From positions 620,001 to 684,000 of the forward strand of contig JAZAYU010000014.1 of NCBI GenBank assembly GCA_038501625.1: a DNA stretch of 64,000 nt, written 5' to 3'. The notes below the pieces were generated by a model that made no database searches, was not told the DNA's origin, and was given only the letters and a program-made list of their open reading frames with translations. Source of the DNA: Corbicula japonica. Its lineage: Eukaryota; Mollusca; Bivalvia; Venerida; Cyrenidae. The translations under genes and the position numbers were made by a program. The first letter of the stretch is position 1; each line of letters begins with the position of its first letter. Of this stretch, positions 26,201 through 39,300 are shown in pieces.

Positions 26201-29200
26201 CCCAAAGTTCTAATTGGTCACTTTTTGTCCATAACTTTTCTTTAAAAAATCATGGATTTAACTCTTAATTTTTGATCAGTTGCCAACAACAGTCTTCAAT
26301 TTAAGATTTAATCTTGTAAATATTGACTTTGGAACAGTTTTTCTAAAGTTTGCTAAAATGCATTTCATGCAATAAAAGGTAAAGCAACCAGAAAATTGCT
26401 CTAGATTGCTTGATTGTTGTTTTTTTTAAAAAGGACCTCTCATTAGGATCTTATTTATCAGCAGCATTTTTGTTGGAATATATCGCCTTCAAAGTACCAA
26501 ATTTTATAATTAACTCCCTTTCAATTAAAGACTTCTAATTTTGACCCTGCAGTGTAAGTAAATGGTATTGGATTCTTAAGAAAACAATCAATAAAGATTA
26601 AAAAGACATTTAATAATTGATTGCTAGACAAAGCAGTTCTTTTCACATCCTCTCTTGACAAAGGGAAGAAATGCAACTAGCATACATTGTAAACATATAC
26701 AATTGATGATTAATTCTAACTTTTGGTGACTGTATACACCTTATTTAACCCTTTCCTGTTTAGATACACCTTTATTGCTAGGGCGAACAGTTTAGATCCA
26801 GATCAGCCGGCACATCCGTGCCGTCTGATCAGGATCTAAACTGTTCGCTTTTTGATTCATTGGGTTATTACTGACCGAAATGCGACCAGTGCAGATCCTG
26901 ATCAGACGGCACAGAAGTAATGGCTGATCTGGATCTACACTGGTTGCACATGCGTAAAAATGCGTATATATCCAGGAAAGGGTTAAGGGTAGTATGGCAT
27001 GTGTGATCAGTCTAATCTGATCAAGATCTGCACTGTTTGATTTTTAGGCACAAATAACCAAATGAATCAAAAAGCAATATATCATGATCTGGATCTACAA
27101 AGTTTGCCTATCCAATAAAAGTCATACATGTATATACGAAGTAAAGGGTTAAGTTCACTAAACTCTAACCTGTAATATTACTAGCATTTATTTTTGAAGC
27201 TAGTTTATTTGTTTATTGTTTGTGTAAGAGCCCTGGATGCATGATCATAAAACAGAGATTGGAAACCAGTCTCTAATCTCAAGCATCTGATAGTTAAATT
27301 GGAGACTTTAGAGAATTGGAGACTTTTGAGAATTGAAGTTTTAAGACTAGTCTCCAGTTTCAGGGCTGAAGGTTATAAAGCTGAGCATGGAAACCAGTCT
27401 CAAATCTCAAGCATCTGATTGGCTGAAATGGCGACTGGTCGCCATTTCAGCCAATCAGATGCTTGAGATTTGAGACTGGTTTCCATGCTCAGTTTTATAA
27501 CCTTGGGCACTGTTTTGTGATGTTGGGCATTTGGTGGCTAGGCAAGTATTTCAGAATGCCAAGCAGATACCAAAGATTATAAAACTGAAATGGGTAGATT
27601 CACAAAGACTCAGAAGTGCCCTAAAATTATCTAAAATTTTCAAATTGCATTTACATCACAGAAGTTGTGCTATTTAAAATCTATAACAGTTGTTTTCTTG
27701 GACAGATAATAAATGCAGATGAACTCGGGAACCAAAATGAAAAAATTTAGTATGTCAAATGTGTTCTGAAATTTGAAAATGTTACAAAATATGCATTTTT
27801 CTGTTAAATATTCAATATTTCATATTGGGCACAGGACTCAACCAAAATAATCTGCACTTGATGATTTGGAGCAGTTCCCCTTTGTTTTATTTCTTGTCTG
27901 GAGGATAACTCTAACACTGTCATAGCTATTGACTTGAAACTTTCAACCTTGCTACATCTCATTGAGACAGAGTGTATGCTCAAGAACCATCACTCAGCAC
28001 TTCTTGATTTAGGAGTTCTTTCCCATTATTTATTTTATTTTCTGGAGCATAACACTATCAAAACTACCAGCTGGAAATTGCCTAGGTATACTCATTTCAA
28101 ACAAATGTACTTCTTGCATAATGTAAGGGGTAACTTGTGAAATCTGGTCCTGTGACAAGCTAGACACTTGGGATCTTTTGTTAGGTAAAGAACTGCTCAG
28201 TGGTGTCACAAACTTACTATAATGTTCAACTGAAATACATTACAAAACATACAGCTTTAAATGTAAGAAAATCACTAAGTATATTTACCAACATTTTGTT
28301 ATTTCTATGATTTGGATTAACAAGAAAAAAGATGTTTCATGTGCTGGAGGTCTGATCCCACTTGACAATAGTTATGAAAGTTACATGGGTAGAGCATAAG
28401 TGATATATGCAACAGGTTGTATGCTGGGCCCCCTGCTGAGAGTTTTCTCTCTTTACCTCAATTGCTGTGGTATAAATTTGTTTCGCAGGACAAGTATTTG
28501 TGCAAAAGATATAATCTTGCAATTTCACGTCATTATATATTTTTAGCCTAACACACTATTAAATGGTGCAATTTTTCTGGAATCTAATGTTTTTGTGCAT
28601 AAACCATATGCCAAACTTGATTACACGCAAAATATGATGATACCACAGCATTGTAGTAATATATAGTGTATAAATTGCATAAAATAATAAAAATTTATTT
28701 CTGCCATTTTGATGATGTTTAGGAATTTTCTTGTTATTATGTCCTGGTGAAGGTTTGAAAAAAACGAAACGTTGGAATAAATTCAATGAAAAGAAATAAA
28801 TTATTTTCTTGTTTATGCAGATTTTTTCTTCTATTTCTATATTTACCTCAGGCATATGTAAGATTCCTTCAGTCTGCAGTCCTGAGTTGAGGAGGTAACT
28901 GGTATCGCACATTGTGCTGTACCACACCATGAAAATGGAGAAGGCAATTTCCAGACCTAACTACTTCTCTCTTCCCAACTGATCGCATTTAAATGTCATT
29001 TATTAAAGCTTTTTATATTCTTGACTTTAACCTATCAAAATCTATCATGTATTTTATGGCATTATTTCATTTATGGTGTAACAGGTCTGACTGGGACAGA
29101 AGTAGATCAGAGAGGCTTGCACAGTTACGTATCGAGGAGCGAGCTGGCAAAGCTGTGCAGAAGACTCCTCAGGATCTGCCAGATAAGCACTTCCTGGAAC

Positions 29201-32200
29201 AACTACAGTTTGTTGACCTACAAGTGGAGCTCGTGCGAGAAGTCACCAAAAAGCACTTCTATGAAAGGGAGGTGAGTTTGCTTAACAGATAGATTACTAC
29301 GCTAATTATTATATTAGCCATTGAACAAAAATCTCATTTTGTGTAATTTGCCTGTTAAATTTAAAATGTTGTCATGAAAAAAAAAATATGTAAGGAAATT
29401 AAATATTCTAGTTTTAAATAAGTATATAACAATGTGGATCTTGCTAAAACATTCCCAGCAAGTTGCTAATTTATTCAGAAATGTTTACTTTTATACTATT
29501 TTATATGATGACTTTTGTAAATAAACAGATTTTTATTGGTCCAGAGCACAGTCTGCAAGCCCAAATCATTCAGATTTCTGCTTAGACTTAGTACATATTG
29601 AGAAGTATTGAAATGTTTCACGAGAAGTTATGAAACACGGAGCAGACAATTCATCAGTTGTAAATAATGTTGATGTTGGCTGTGTCTGTGATATGTCATC
29701 GTATTCAGTGGCGTACATGTCAATAACTGTATAATACATCATACAAAATACAATGCTTCATGCGTTAAAACCAGTTCTCAGTGCAGATTTCAGTAATAGC
29801 AGATTTAAACCTGCATCCTCCAAATCCTCGAGTCCATTACTTAGGTGTACATTCATTGAGAAATGAAATTGTTTAATACTAATGTGAACATTTATTTAGA
29901 CATTGGTTCACATGATGAAGTCTAAAGAATGCAAGGAAGGCGTTGAAAAAGCAAAAAAACTGAAGACAGAGGACAGGAAGCAGCAGCTAAAAGGCCTACA
30001 GAGTCATCACCAGGCCTGGAAAAGTAATCCAAGGGCAGATAACTCGGTACTCAGAGGAATTCTCATGGAAGGTAATCTCCCTCTGGATATGTGATTTAGT
30101 CGTGTGGTCTAGTAATGAGTCACTATATTTTACTCTCATCTACTCACTCCTCAAAATGACAATAGGATTTCATAACATGACACTGAGATCCCCAAGCAAA
30201 AATAATGAGTTGTGTCCGGTCAGTTTGCCTAAGTAAGTGTTATTGTAAATGCTCCAGGATTCCTAGAACTTAGCTTGATCATTCTTCTGAGTAAACATTA
30301 CATGTAATTAAATTAATATGATGTTTTAGCACTGTGTTTGAGACATGAAGAGAGAAGATGTGATATTGAGAGTGGAAGTGGCAGCAGCATATCCTCTGAA
30401 GAAATGCAGGAAGTCCTACTGGCAGATCTACAGCAGCGACAAGGCAGTGAATTTGAAATACTACTACATGACATGCAAAAAATGGTAAAAGTGTATTCAG
30501 TTTAATATTTATAAGGGTTTCTTGTAACAATTGGTATTCTACTTAGTAATTCATGTTGTTTTTTTTTAGCTTTAATAGGCCACATAACTGGAAAAAGCTG
30601 TCTTCTTTATGACATCATTTCAAAGAAGAATGTTAATTTTTGACCTTTTCTTACGATTTACCAAAGTAATGAAGAAGAGCTAAAATAATGAATTATTAAA
30701 GCCCACAATGATGAATTGCTGATATTGAAATTTAACCATTGCCTAATTAGGAGATTATATGTTTATTATACCCTGCAAACGCAGATTGTGGGATCTATTA
30801 CTCATCACAGAGTAAAGTTGTTGCTTCCAATTCCATTTTATACTTAATTATCTACTCAGTATAATTGTTGCTGCTGCATAATTGCATATAATGGTTTACA
30901 GCATAGGTATGCTTTATTGAAACATAAATCATAATTTGGGAAGTTCAAAGTTTTCTTGTATGTTTGTTTATCATGATATGAAGTATGTTTCAGAGTCAGG
31001 ACAAGATGATCCTGATGTTTGGTAAGCAGTGTGAGTCCCGGCTTGAGGAGCACTTTGACAACATTGCAGTTGTTTTGCTGGGAACCACCGATATCTCAGA
31101 GGAGGATGAAGAGTACATCAAGGTAAGCAGTTTGAGTCCCGGCTTGAGAAGCACTTTGACAACATTGCAGTTGTTTTGCTGGGAACCACCGATATCTCAG
31201 AGGAGGATGAAGAGTACATCAAGGTAAGCAGTGTGAATCCCGACTTGAGGAGCAATTTGACAACATTGCAGTTGCAACTTTAAAGTTAATATTGTTGGGT
31301 ATGAAGGTACATTAAAAAGTCATTCTCAGTGCATTTTTTCAGGTTGTTACAAATACAGTGAAACCCCTCTATAACGGACATCTAAGGGACTGAGGGAAAG
31401 TGCCCTTAATCGCGGGTTGTCCCTAATTGTGGGTTTAAATCAAGAAGAAGAGAACATGTCTGTTCTTTAAAAAATCGCCCATAATATTGGGGTGCCCTTA
31501 ATAATGAGTGTCAGTAATGAGGGACGCTGTGATTTCAAACAGTTTTACTGTAATTAACCAATTTTAAGTTTATCTCATCAATGTACCTAAGGCCATTTGA
31601 CCATTCTGCACGAGATCAGATGGATTCAAGATATTGCTTTTTATGCCTCGCACAAGATGAAAATTTTAAGATGAGTGAGATCTACGAGCATGTACTTGTA
31701 TATACTGTCAAAAAGATATGGCAGAGTTTTGTACAATGTGAATATCATCTTTATTTAAACAAAATATCTAGAACTTTTTTTTCTGCCTTGCCATCAGTGT
31801 AATTTACCTTTTACTCCATGGTATATGGATTTTATTCAATGGCAATCAGTGTAGATTCCAGATCAGCCAGCAAATCTAAAAGTACACAGTGTAGATACAG
31901 ATCAGACATTGCAGTTGTGCCATCAGATCTGGATCTACACTGGTCGCCATTGTGATAAAAATTGTATCTATGGAGTGAAGGGTTAATATGTTAATACTGT
32001 CCATCATTCTACACGAGTATTGTATGACTGATTGTAGACATTGGAAGACAAATATGAGATCCTAAGGAAGAGGATGTTACTGATGTCTTTGAAAGACCAG
32101 ATGGACTGGAGAAAGTATGTATATATAGTTCATAACTTGAGTGTTAAACCAGATCAAAACATATTTTAATCCATGCTATAGTCTGATTTAGAAAATCTCT

Positions 32201-33272
32201 GATTCATAACAGAAATTCTGCAGGTAAAGGACTTAAGCAGTTAAAATGTTACCCCCCCCCCCCCTCACCTACACTGCTAAAGTTGTCTATGCAGCTTTCT
32301 GTGCTTTAAAGATAAAAAGGAGAACAAAAAGAGGCTGCTTAACACAGGTGGCTGTTTCAGACAGGTAAAGATTAGAACAAAATGTTGGTTGAGGACATAT
32401 TCAAACTGGCTGTTTGCGACAGGTGATTGCTGAATGCAAGTGGCTGATCAATCAGGTTTAACTGTATTCTGTTTAACCCTTGGCCCATCTATAAAGCATT
32501 ATCACAAGGATGTGAGGTATTGATTTTATTAATTCAAGACATGTGGAAAACATTTTAAATCTTGTTGGCAAACTGCTGGCCCAAATGCAATGAATGTTGA
32601 CGACAGTTTCAATGAAACAAACAAAATCTTTAAACCCCATTGACATGTTATCCACATCAGCTACATTTAAAAGAACTTTTTTTAAGAAAAGTTATGGTTT
32701 CATTAACATTTTAATATGGAATATATAATCTACTAGTAACCCAAAGATTACACCATTTATTGTACCTCAGAATTACTCACAGAATAATAATCTTCTCTTG
32801 ATTAATCATAGAATATACCCCTGGGTATATATCAGATGCTGTAGAATATATATAATATATAGCCCCAATTATATATAATCTTCACATCTGAACACTTCTG
32901 TTTAAAGATAGATCTCTAGTAGATATTTATTTTTTTAATTCTAACACAATTAAGCTTTATTGAGCTTTTTAAATAACTGTTCTACTTTCCTTAGTACATT
33001 CTTTAAGTGGTTTAGAAATTATAATGGACATTAATGAGTAAATGAATACGGGTGCAAAGCATTGATATGTTAATCTTTTAATCCCATGGTATTGTGGAAT
33101 CTTTGGGAATGTGCTAGAATTAGGAATCATTATCTCTTCTGGGACATCCATGTTTGTTGGTGATGATCGGCAGAGCCACAAACATTGAAATCCAATGAAC
33201 ATATTCTGATCATCCAGGGCTCAGGATATTACAAAAGCTGGAAACCAGTCTCCAATCTCTGTTGATTGATTA

Positions 33273-33322
<50 letters not shown>

Positions 33323-36300
33323 GCTGAGCTCACTTTTCAGCATTAACATTCACATGTTATTTTACAATCTTAGGTCAAAACTTGTGATTCTTTTTTATTC
33401 AAACTGCCAGAAATTAAGTACCCACAAAATAGCAAATTAGTCTGTTATGTAGTAATATTAAAAACTTTTTCTACAAAAGGTACAAAACCATTAACATGAC
33501 ATGTGGTTTTTACAGTCTTGCCAAGGAAGAGAAACAAGCAGCTCTCCGAGACATCATCAAACAGGAAAAGCTCTTCAGAAGTGAGGGCAAACTACAAGAA
33601 ATGGAAACACTGCTTGGCCCCAAAGCTAAAGCTAAGGTATATATTCTGCTGAAACTTGTCTGTTGTAGACCCTATCGATTCCAACAGATTAGATCTGCAG
33701 TTAATCCAGCTCTGTGATTCTTACCAAGGTATCTTTTAATATCAGTAAAAATGTCCATCCTGTAAAAAATCTGTACATAAATAAATAGTAAGTCATTTGT
33801 TCATAATCTGTTGAAAAACCACCTCTTCTTACAATGAAGAAAACTATGATATCTCAAAAGAAAGAAGAGTTTAGGATTAAGAGCGTTCAAAGAGTTATTA
33901 AAGCTGAATGAAAACATAAGCTTCATAGTAATAATTGTTCATATCAAAAGCTGGAACACCATTTTACTGAAATAAATAGGCATTTGTTCATGCAAAAGAT
34001 GATAAATATCTCTTTAGTTTTCTTTAAATTGCAGATTTTGCCAGCTTTGCGCTTTTTGATTGGTGAGAATAAATCTGAATATCACAAGAGAAAACAACAA
34101 CAAAAGCACGGTGAGTCATTCCCTAACTATTGTGAGTCTTCTCCTAACTATGGTGAGTCATTCCCTAACTAGTGTGTCATTCCCCAACTATGGTGAGTCT
34201 TCTCCTCACTATGGTGAGTCTTCTCCTAATGATGGTGAGTCATTCCCTAACAATAGTGAGTCTTACCCTAACTGTGGTGAGTCTTCTCCTAACTGGTGAG
34301 TCTCTTCCTCACTATGGTGAGTCATTCCCTAACTATGGTGAGTCTTCTCCTCACTATGGTGAGTCTTCTCCTCACTATGGTGAGTCTTCTCCTAACTATG
34401 GTGAGTCTTCTAACTATGGTGAGTCTTCTTCTTGCTATGGTGAGTCTTCTCCTCACTATGGTGAGTCTTCTCCAACCTGTGTTGAGTCTTCTCCTAACTG
34501 TGGTGAGTCTTCTTACTTTGGTGAGTCTTCTCCTTACTATGGTGAGTCTTCTCCTTACTATGGTGAGTCTTACCATAACTATGGTGAGTCTTCTCCTAAC
34601 TGTGGTGAGTCTTCTCCTTACTATGGCGAGTCTTCTCCTTACTATGGTGAGTCTTACCATAACTATGGTGAGTCTTCTCCTAACTATGGTGAGTCTTCTC
34701 CTTACTATGGTGAGTCTTCTTCTAACTATGGTGAGTCTTCTCCTTACTATGGTGAGTCTTCTCCTAACTATGGTGAGTCTTCTCCTAACTATGGTGAGTC
34801 TTCTCCTTACTATGGTGAGTCTTCTCCATACTATGGTGAGTCTTACCATAACTATGGTGAGTCTTCTCCTAACTATGGTGAGTCTTCTCCTTACTATGGT
34901 GAGTCTTACCTTAACTATGGTGAGTCTTCTCCTAACTATGATGACTACCAAATTTTTCTAACTATGATGACTACCAATTTTATGGTCACAACCATTCATA
35001 TGAAGATCACAGATCCTGGCTGGGTTAATACCTGACTATGACTCTGAGCATGTTTCTGTTGTTAGGGTTATATTTGTCAACAAAGCGATGTATTCTACAC
35101 TAATTTTTCGGCAATGATGCCCTAGATCTAAGTAAATTATTTAACTAACTGGCTGACTTGATACCTCTCTATGACTGAGTGCAAGTTTCTGTTCTTTTTC
35201 AGATGAAGATCGTTTAGATCCAAGTAAAGTACTCAACTTACTGGCGGACTTGATACCTCGCTATGACTGTGAGCGTGAGTTTCTGTTGTCATGGTTACAC
35301 TCTCCAGAAGCCAAGACTCTTAGCTTGAGAATGAAGAGAATGAGAATTGTAGAAATAAAGGTAATCTTTATCACTGAACACTGAACTCGTATATTCACCA
35401 ATTGTACATATGCTAAAACTAAGAAAAACACAACACAAAATAGGGAATAGGCTTTTGTATTTGATAGCATTTCAATCGACAACAATATTTTCATTTGTAA
35501 TAATAGAACAACATGTAACAATATTCTAATGTCACATCTTAACACTAATTATGTCACATGAGTCTTCAACAGTCCATGCCTTTCACTCAAAATTGATCAT
35601 GTGGTTTTTAAAGTTCCATGCAACTTCCATGTTCAATAACATTGTCACTGTACACATTCAGCAGATGATTTCAGTAACGAAGAGTACATTTTTAACAAAT
35701 CATGGATATGTTTAACTGACATCAAGTTTTTACCAGACTTATGGCCCTTTGTTAATTTCAGTATTAAATTTTTGTGGCATCAACACCTCATTAACTGTCA
35801 GGCAGATTTCTTTCAAAATTACACAGATGGTCAAGCAGGATGCAAACACAGGATTTTTTCCTGCGACCATTTTTACCAGAGTTATCACCCTTTCTTAATT
35901 TCAGTCATAAAATTTTGTGGCATCAACTGCTCTTTAACTATCTGGCAGATTTCTTTCAAACTTGCAAGATGATCAAGAATGGTTTGTGGATGGTTGTAAA
36001 GAAAAGATTTTTTCCTGCGACCATTTTTACCAGAAAAATGACCATTTGTTAGTTTCAGTCAAAAAATTTTGTGGCACCAACTCTACATTTTATATTTGCC
36101 CTTTCAAACTTGCACAGATGATTGGACATGATGCGTAGATTATTGTAAAGGAATTTGTCTTGCAACCAATTTCACCAGAGTTATGTCCCTTTGTTTATGT
36201 TAGGTCATACAATTTTGTGACACTTACTCATTTACTAGTCATGATGACTATTTGTTGTTAATACATGTACCTGACATAATTTTTGTTACAAATGTTGTTG

Positions 36301-39300
36301 CAGCAGAGAGGGCATCAGTGTCCTGAAGACACGGTCTAGTTTTCATTGAATCTGCAGTAGGTAATTGCTAATGTAATGTAAAAGTTTTGCTGCAAATAAA
36401 AGGCTCACAATGTTTTATCAGTATCTTCTGAAATGGAAGATGCCATTGATAACTAAGGTAATGCATGTCTATCGGTTAATTATTTAAAAGTGATGTGCAT
36501 TGGATTAAGCTGTAGGTACATGTTTCATGAATAATTTATGCTATAAAGCACACTATTGTTTTTCCTGTTTTACTGTCAGTTGACGAAAGGTTTCCCAAAC
36601 ATTAATCAAATTATTGGAAAGTGGTAAAAGAGTATATCCCCCAAAATTAAACAAATTCTTTAACTGACTGAGCTCACAATTTCGTGGGCTAGTTCACTTT
36701 TTGATACATAAACAAATGTGTTTGATAATTCTATTTGAAGACTGAGGCGTGCAGAGTAGAGATGGAAGAAGATTTTGAGATTGCCACTTTGAGCATCGGT
36801 CTCATGGAGCGGGTGAAAGATACGCTGACTCAGAGGTGAGATACTCATGCACCCTTTACTCCTTAACAGCTGGTCTGGATGTGACCAGTGTAGATCCAGA
36901 TCAGCCTGTACATCTGTGTGGTCTGATCAGGATCTTTACTACAGAGTTGATCCAGACAAGACTGTATATATGCACTGACTGTTCTGGATGTACACCGGTT
37001 GCCCATGGAATATAAACCAAACTTATGGAGTTAAAGCTTACTTCATTGGTCCTGAACCAATTAAAAGTGCATTTGCCACAAGTATATACCCAGATCATTC
37101 TACTGAAACAAAGAACTCTTCACTCCACAAATACAGTTTCATGGAAAATTTCAATTGTGGAAAATTGATGATTTTTTAAAACTTTTTCTGTAGTGAAAAA
37201 GGTTGGTATAACATTGTGATGTATTTTGTTTTGATTCATTTTGTCAGTTTGATTCCTTTTATTGTGTCGCCTGACTAGGCAACATATAGGGATTACTTTG
37301 TCGTCGGTGTCCTTGTCCGGAGATTAACTATGGCACCGTAGGTGTAAATGGCTCCAAATTTGGTATGCGTGTTTCTGCTAATGACTCGAAGTGCAATGCA
37401 CAAGAACTGTAACTCTAACTTGTCCCGTTTTCGAATTATTCCCCTTTGATTTATTTTTATAGAGTATTTCTTGTCATGAGCGTAACTTTCTCACCATAGG
37501 TTCAAATGACTCTAAACTTTGCATGCATGTTTCTGGCAATGACTCGAAGTGCATTGCACAAGAACTGTAAAATTAATCTACCTTGTTCCGTTTTTTGAAT
37601 TATTCGCCTTTGATTTATTTTTATAGAGCATTTCTCGTTTGGTAGCGTAACTTTGTTACCATATGTTCAAATGACTATAAACTTGGTATGCATGTTTCTG
37701 GCAATGACTCGAAGTGCAGTGCACAAGAACCGTAACTCTATCTTCTTACATTTTTAAGTTATTCCCCTTTGAGTGAATTTTAGTGCATTTCTTGCCAAGG
37801 GCATAACTTGTTGTGCCTGTTTCTTGCAATGAAACAATTAAAAGGTTATTTTATATGTGAATTTTGTGCAAATACATTGCGAATAACTGAACAACAAAAA
37901 ACTTATTAACATTTTTTTATGTCGACTAACAAAAATTTCGTCAGGCAACACATCCGTTTCGCAGAGTTCTAGTTCTGTAATTGGATCTGGTATTTGATAC
38001 TGCTCACCATTATTTGCTTTCATATGTTCCTTTGCATGTTTACCTCAGTGCACATCATCAGTTAATCAGGAAATTAACTGCAGTCTGTTGTTCCCGTAAC
38101 TGTTATTTTTGAAGGGGAATGAATGAGGTTGTGCAATGAAGTATGTATATCTGGAATATAAGTATCATGAACATTTCTGAGGTTTGGATGGGAAATCTGT
38201 CCTGAAAGATAACAAGGCTTTACTTCTCCATTTCCAAAAAAACTTAACTTCTTCAGTGATTGTTAAGGGAGAGAATCACACACACTGGCTGATTTAGTTT
38301 CAAACTGTCAACTACTAAGCAATGGATGATTCAGTCAAAGTTGAGTCCCCAAGGTGTATTCATTACAGTCTGCAATATTAACCTAAACACAATATGTTTG
38401 GAGTAAAGGGTTCAGTTTACTCTTCATTTAGACATGACAATGATATGGAACGTCAGAGACAGTTGTCACGGAAACGTGTACAGCAGAGACGATTACGTCT
38501 GCAGCAGCATGAAGAGTTTGTGAAAGAACCACAAGTCTCCAAAGATAACATTCCGGATGAAGGTGATTACACTGTAATCTTTCTATTTCAGTTAGCAAAA
38601 ACAAGTCATAGAATACCTTGCTCTGAAATATAACAGCATATCATTTACCTAGAATATACTTTTGTAATATAATGTTTCCTCATTTATTTTTACCTTTAAT
38701 TTGCTTCAATATTTTATCTATGATTACAAAATGGGATCATTTGGATCGGAGTTAAGGTCTGGTATTTTTTATTTGTTGATACTGTTAATTTTATGCATAT
38801 TGTATTATTCAGGTGTATAACCCTTTGCTCCATATATATGCATTTTATTATACTGCAAAGAAATTTCCTTGAATTTGATTGGATAATTTGACGTTGATGT
38901 ATATCCGTATTTACGGCTCGGCCGTAGATATGAACGCATGTGCCTTAATTTCCCCCTCTGGCCTCCCACCTTTTGTTGTCGTCCGCCATTTTGTTTTGAT
39001 TTTCCGGAAAAATGCATAATTTGAAGCCGATCTTGTAAATTATAAAGCGGTATGTTTAGGGATTACTAAAAATGTTACAGAAAATATTTGTGTTATGTTT
39101 TTAACGTTGAAAACGATCAGATTATTCTCAAATTTTGTAAATAAATATCAAATCGATAATCCATTCATTTTCTATAGAAGTGACGTCATGCAGGTAAATT
39201 AATGACGTCAGACATGTAATTACTGAGGTTCTCAGAGGGGAATTAAGCCATTCGGCATTAAATAAGCGAAATAATTGAAAAATTGATATTTTCTAATTAT

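Larger units (their letters stand above)
25665..29084. other. Intron 6 (3.4 kb)
   Basis: Holds a full piggyBac-like MITE (26745-26986), a decayed one directly after it (26990-27150), the foldback at 27369-27504 and AT-rich filler. I see no missed exon; phases on either side already agree. Confidence 0.6.

Noticed and set aside
34172..35035. 287-codon frame encoding a GESSPNYGESSPYY-type repeat protein
   Set aside because: It is the 21-bp donor satellite read in one of several open frames on both strands. The exon 13 frame hits a stop at 34170-34172, and the array is bounded by a good donor and acceptor.
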